DNA of 64,000 bases. Origin: Marisa cornuarietis (Eukaryota > Mollusca > Gastropoda > Architaenioglossa > Ampullariidae). Within the stretch, counting starts at the first letter, position 1, and each line of letters begins with the position of its first letter. The notes beneath the pieces are model-generated. The model saw only the letters and a list, made by a program, of their open reading frames with translations, was not told the DNA's origin and ran no database searches. This document shows positions 62,930 through 64,000 of the stretch, one piece after another. The stretch covers positions 16,251,001-16,315,000 of the forward strand of contig SMMW01000003.1 in NCBI GenBank assembly GCA_004794655.1, read 5' to 3'. The position numbers and the translations under genes were made by a program.

Positions 62930-63480
62930 CGCATGGAGCGCGTCTCAGGTGATGGGGGGGGGGGTTACAGAGTACGGCCGCACTCGGGACGAAGGGCGCA
63001 CACTGCACTGGGTGGGCAAGTGCACGGGGTGGAGGGGAGAAATGGAGAGGACATGGGTCATGCGAGGGGGCCAGGCGATCAGTTCTTTGATCATGCCGAA
63101 GGGCTGCCTGATCAGCATAATCACCAGCGCCCGTCCCCGGCCAGGGAGGGGTGGGGAGAGGGACGAGGTGGTAGTGAGTCAGTGGTGGTGGATGTGGGAA
63201 GATGGCACACATTGCGAGCTGCGGTGGAAGACTTTCAACAGACATTAGACGCGGTTCAAAGTGTAACAGCCAAACGATGCAGCAGCAGCTTCCGGTCCAA
63301 TTATACAGCAGCGATGGTCCACCTCGACCCGGCCAGCGGATGGCAAAGTGTGAAGAGAATCGTTTGGATTACGGACATAGCAGCCATTGCGATACCCCCT
63401 GTACCTCCCACGCACGCGCATATTCCACTTCCCCCGTGTGAACTATTAGATGGAAAGGGGAGCGATGGAGGCGGGTAGGG
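62930..63480. other. GC-rich patch with long open frames on both strands
   Basis: This block is richer in G, C and CpG than its surroundings. The plus strand is open from 62933 to 63478 (181 codons) and another plus frame from 62757 to 63248. The minus strand is open from 63245 to 62904. Another minus-strand frame includes LIRQPFGMIKELIAWPPRMT, which looks protein-like but is not recognised. G runs at 62955 and 63477 flank it. It may be a coding exon, a CpG island, or chance. Confidence 0.3.
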
Positions 63481-64000
63481 GGGGGAGAGGGGATTGTACT
63501 TTTTGTTATTGCGTTTACGCAGATCAAAGATGCATTCATCAAAGGCAGCGGAAAGGAGCGCGGTTGATCGAACCAGCTGCACGAGGTCAGCAAGGTCACA
63601 ACAATTTTCGCACGCTACAGCCACCGCGGACTGGTTGACTTCTAGGGGTGGACCCCACCCACCCATCCAAAAATCACCCTCCTCTCGCTACAGCTGTTGA
63701 CAACGGTTTGTCAAACGGTCTCCAACATCAATGGACACGATTTGTTCTTTGCAAAAAGCCAACTGCTTCGGCCAAGTCTAACAGTTACTTTTTAGATTTT
63801 TTTCTGTTAATATTGTGTGCGTGCGTGCGTGTGTGTGTGTGTGTGTGTGTGCAGTCAATTTTGATGCCTTGACTTAAAGAGAGAGGAGAAAGAGCTGGGA
63901 CACTGGGGAAGACTGTCACACAGTCAGCGCCCTAACGTCTCTACTTTTGATTGGCTGCAGACTAGTGATGTGTTGGATGTGTTTACCGATGAAATTGACT
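63481..64000. other. Unassigned region with short TG repeat
   Basis: A TGCG/TG repeat occupies about 63815-63852. No gene was recognised up to the window end. Confidence 0.4.

Overview
The window is nuclear DNA of an animal, most likely a mollusc and probably a gastropod. Genes are split into many small exons with GT-AG introns of a few hundred to a few thousand bases. The three genes are clear orthologues of conserved animal genes. The repeats (non-LTR retrotransposon tails with CPLC or GDHLHY zinc-knuckle-like ends, tRNA-derived SINE heads, long TG microsatellites) resemble those of lophotrochozoan genomes. The species call is inference; nothing in the window names it.

Layout. From 1 to about 1.9 kb lie a partial SINE head, a TG microsatellite, a LINE tail on the minus strand and the 5' flank of the first gene. 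From 1887 to 6977 (+) is a seven-exon UPF0489 gene (C5orf22 homologue, 389 codons). From 17559 down to 8384 (-) is the gene for nucleolar protein NOP9, with nine core exons and a lysine-rich C-terminal tail encoded by tandemly repeated small exons. From 17878 to 38535 (+) is AFG3L2, the mitochondrial inner-membrane m-AAA protease, with 19 exons and 798 codons. The reconstructed reading frames of all three close across every exon junction. UPF0489 and NOP9 are convergent, and their 3' ends may overlap. NOP9 and AFG3L2 are divergent, with only 318 bp between start codons, so they probably share a promoter. NOP9 serves cytosolic small-subunit rRNA maturation, and AFG3L2 serves mitochondrial protein quality control and mitoribosome assembly.

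The introns carry mobile elements: a LINE tail in UPF0489, reverse-transcriptase fragments and SINE heads in AFG3L2, a 1.6-kb 5'-truncated RTE-type LINE with a target-site duplication in AFG3L2 intron 14, and a 741-bp PIF/Harbinger-type non-autonomous DNA transposon in intron 15 that still holds a transposase relic.

From about 39 kb to the end (25 kb) I could not identify a gene. This part is rich in simple repeats, minisatellites (28, 30, 33, 47 and 61 bp units), a duplicated block of about 195 bp, T-rich strand-asymmetric tracts and CpG-containing patches. A few splice-bounded open segments and one GC-rich open stretch near 63 kb are weak candidates for exons of an unidentified gene. No rRNA gene, intact tRNA gene or CRISPR array was seen.

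The observations I rate highest are the triplicated tail exon of NOP9, three GC-AG introns in a single AFG3L2 gene, the Harbinger relic, and a 33-bp array that repeats a TGACGT motif. I did not find evidence of a wholly new biological system.
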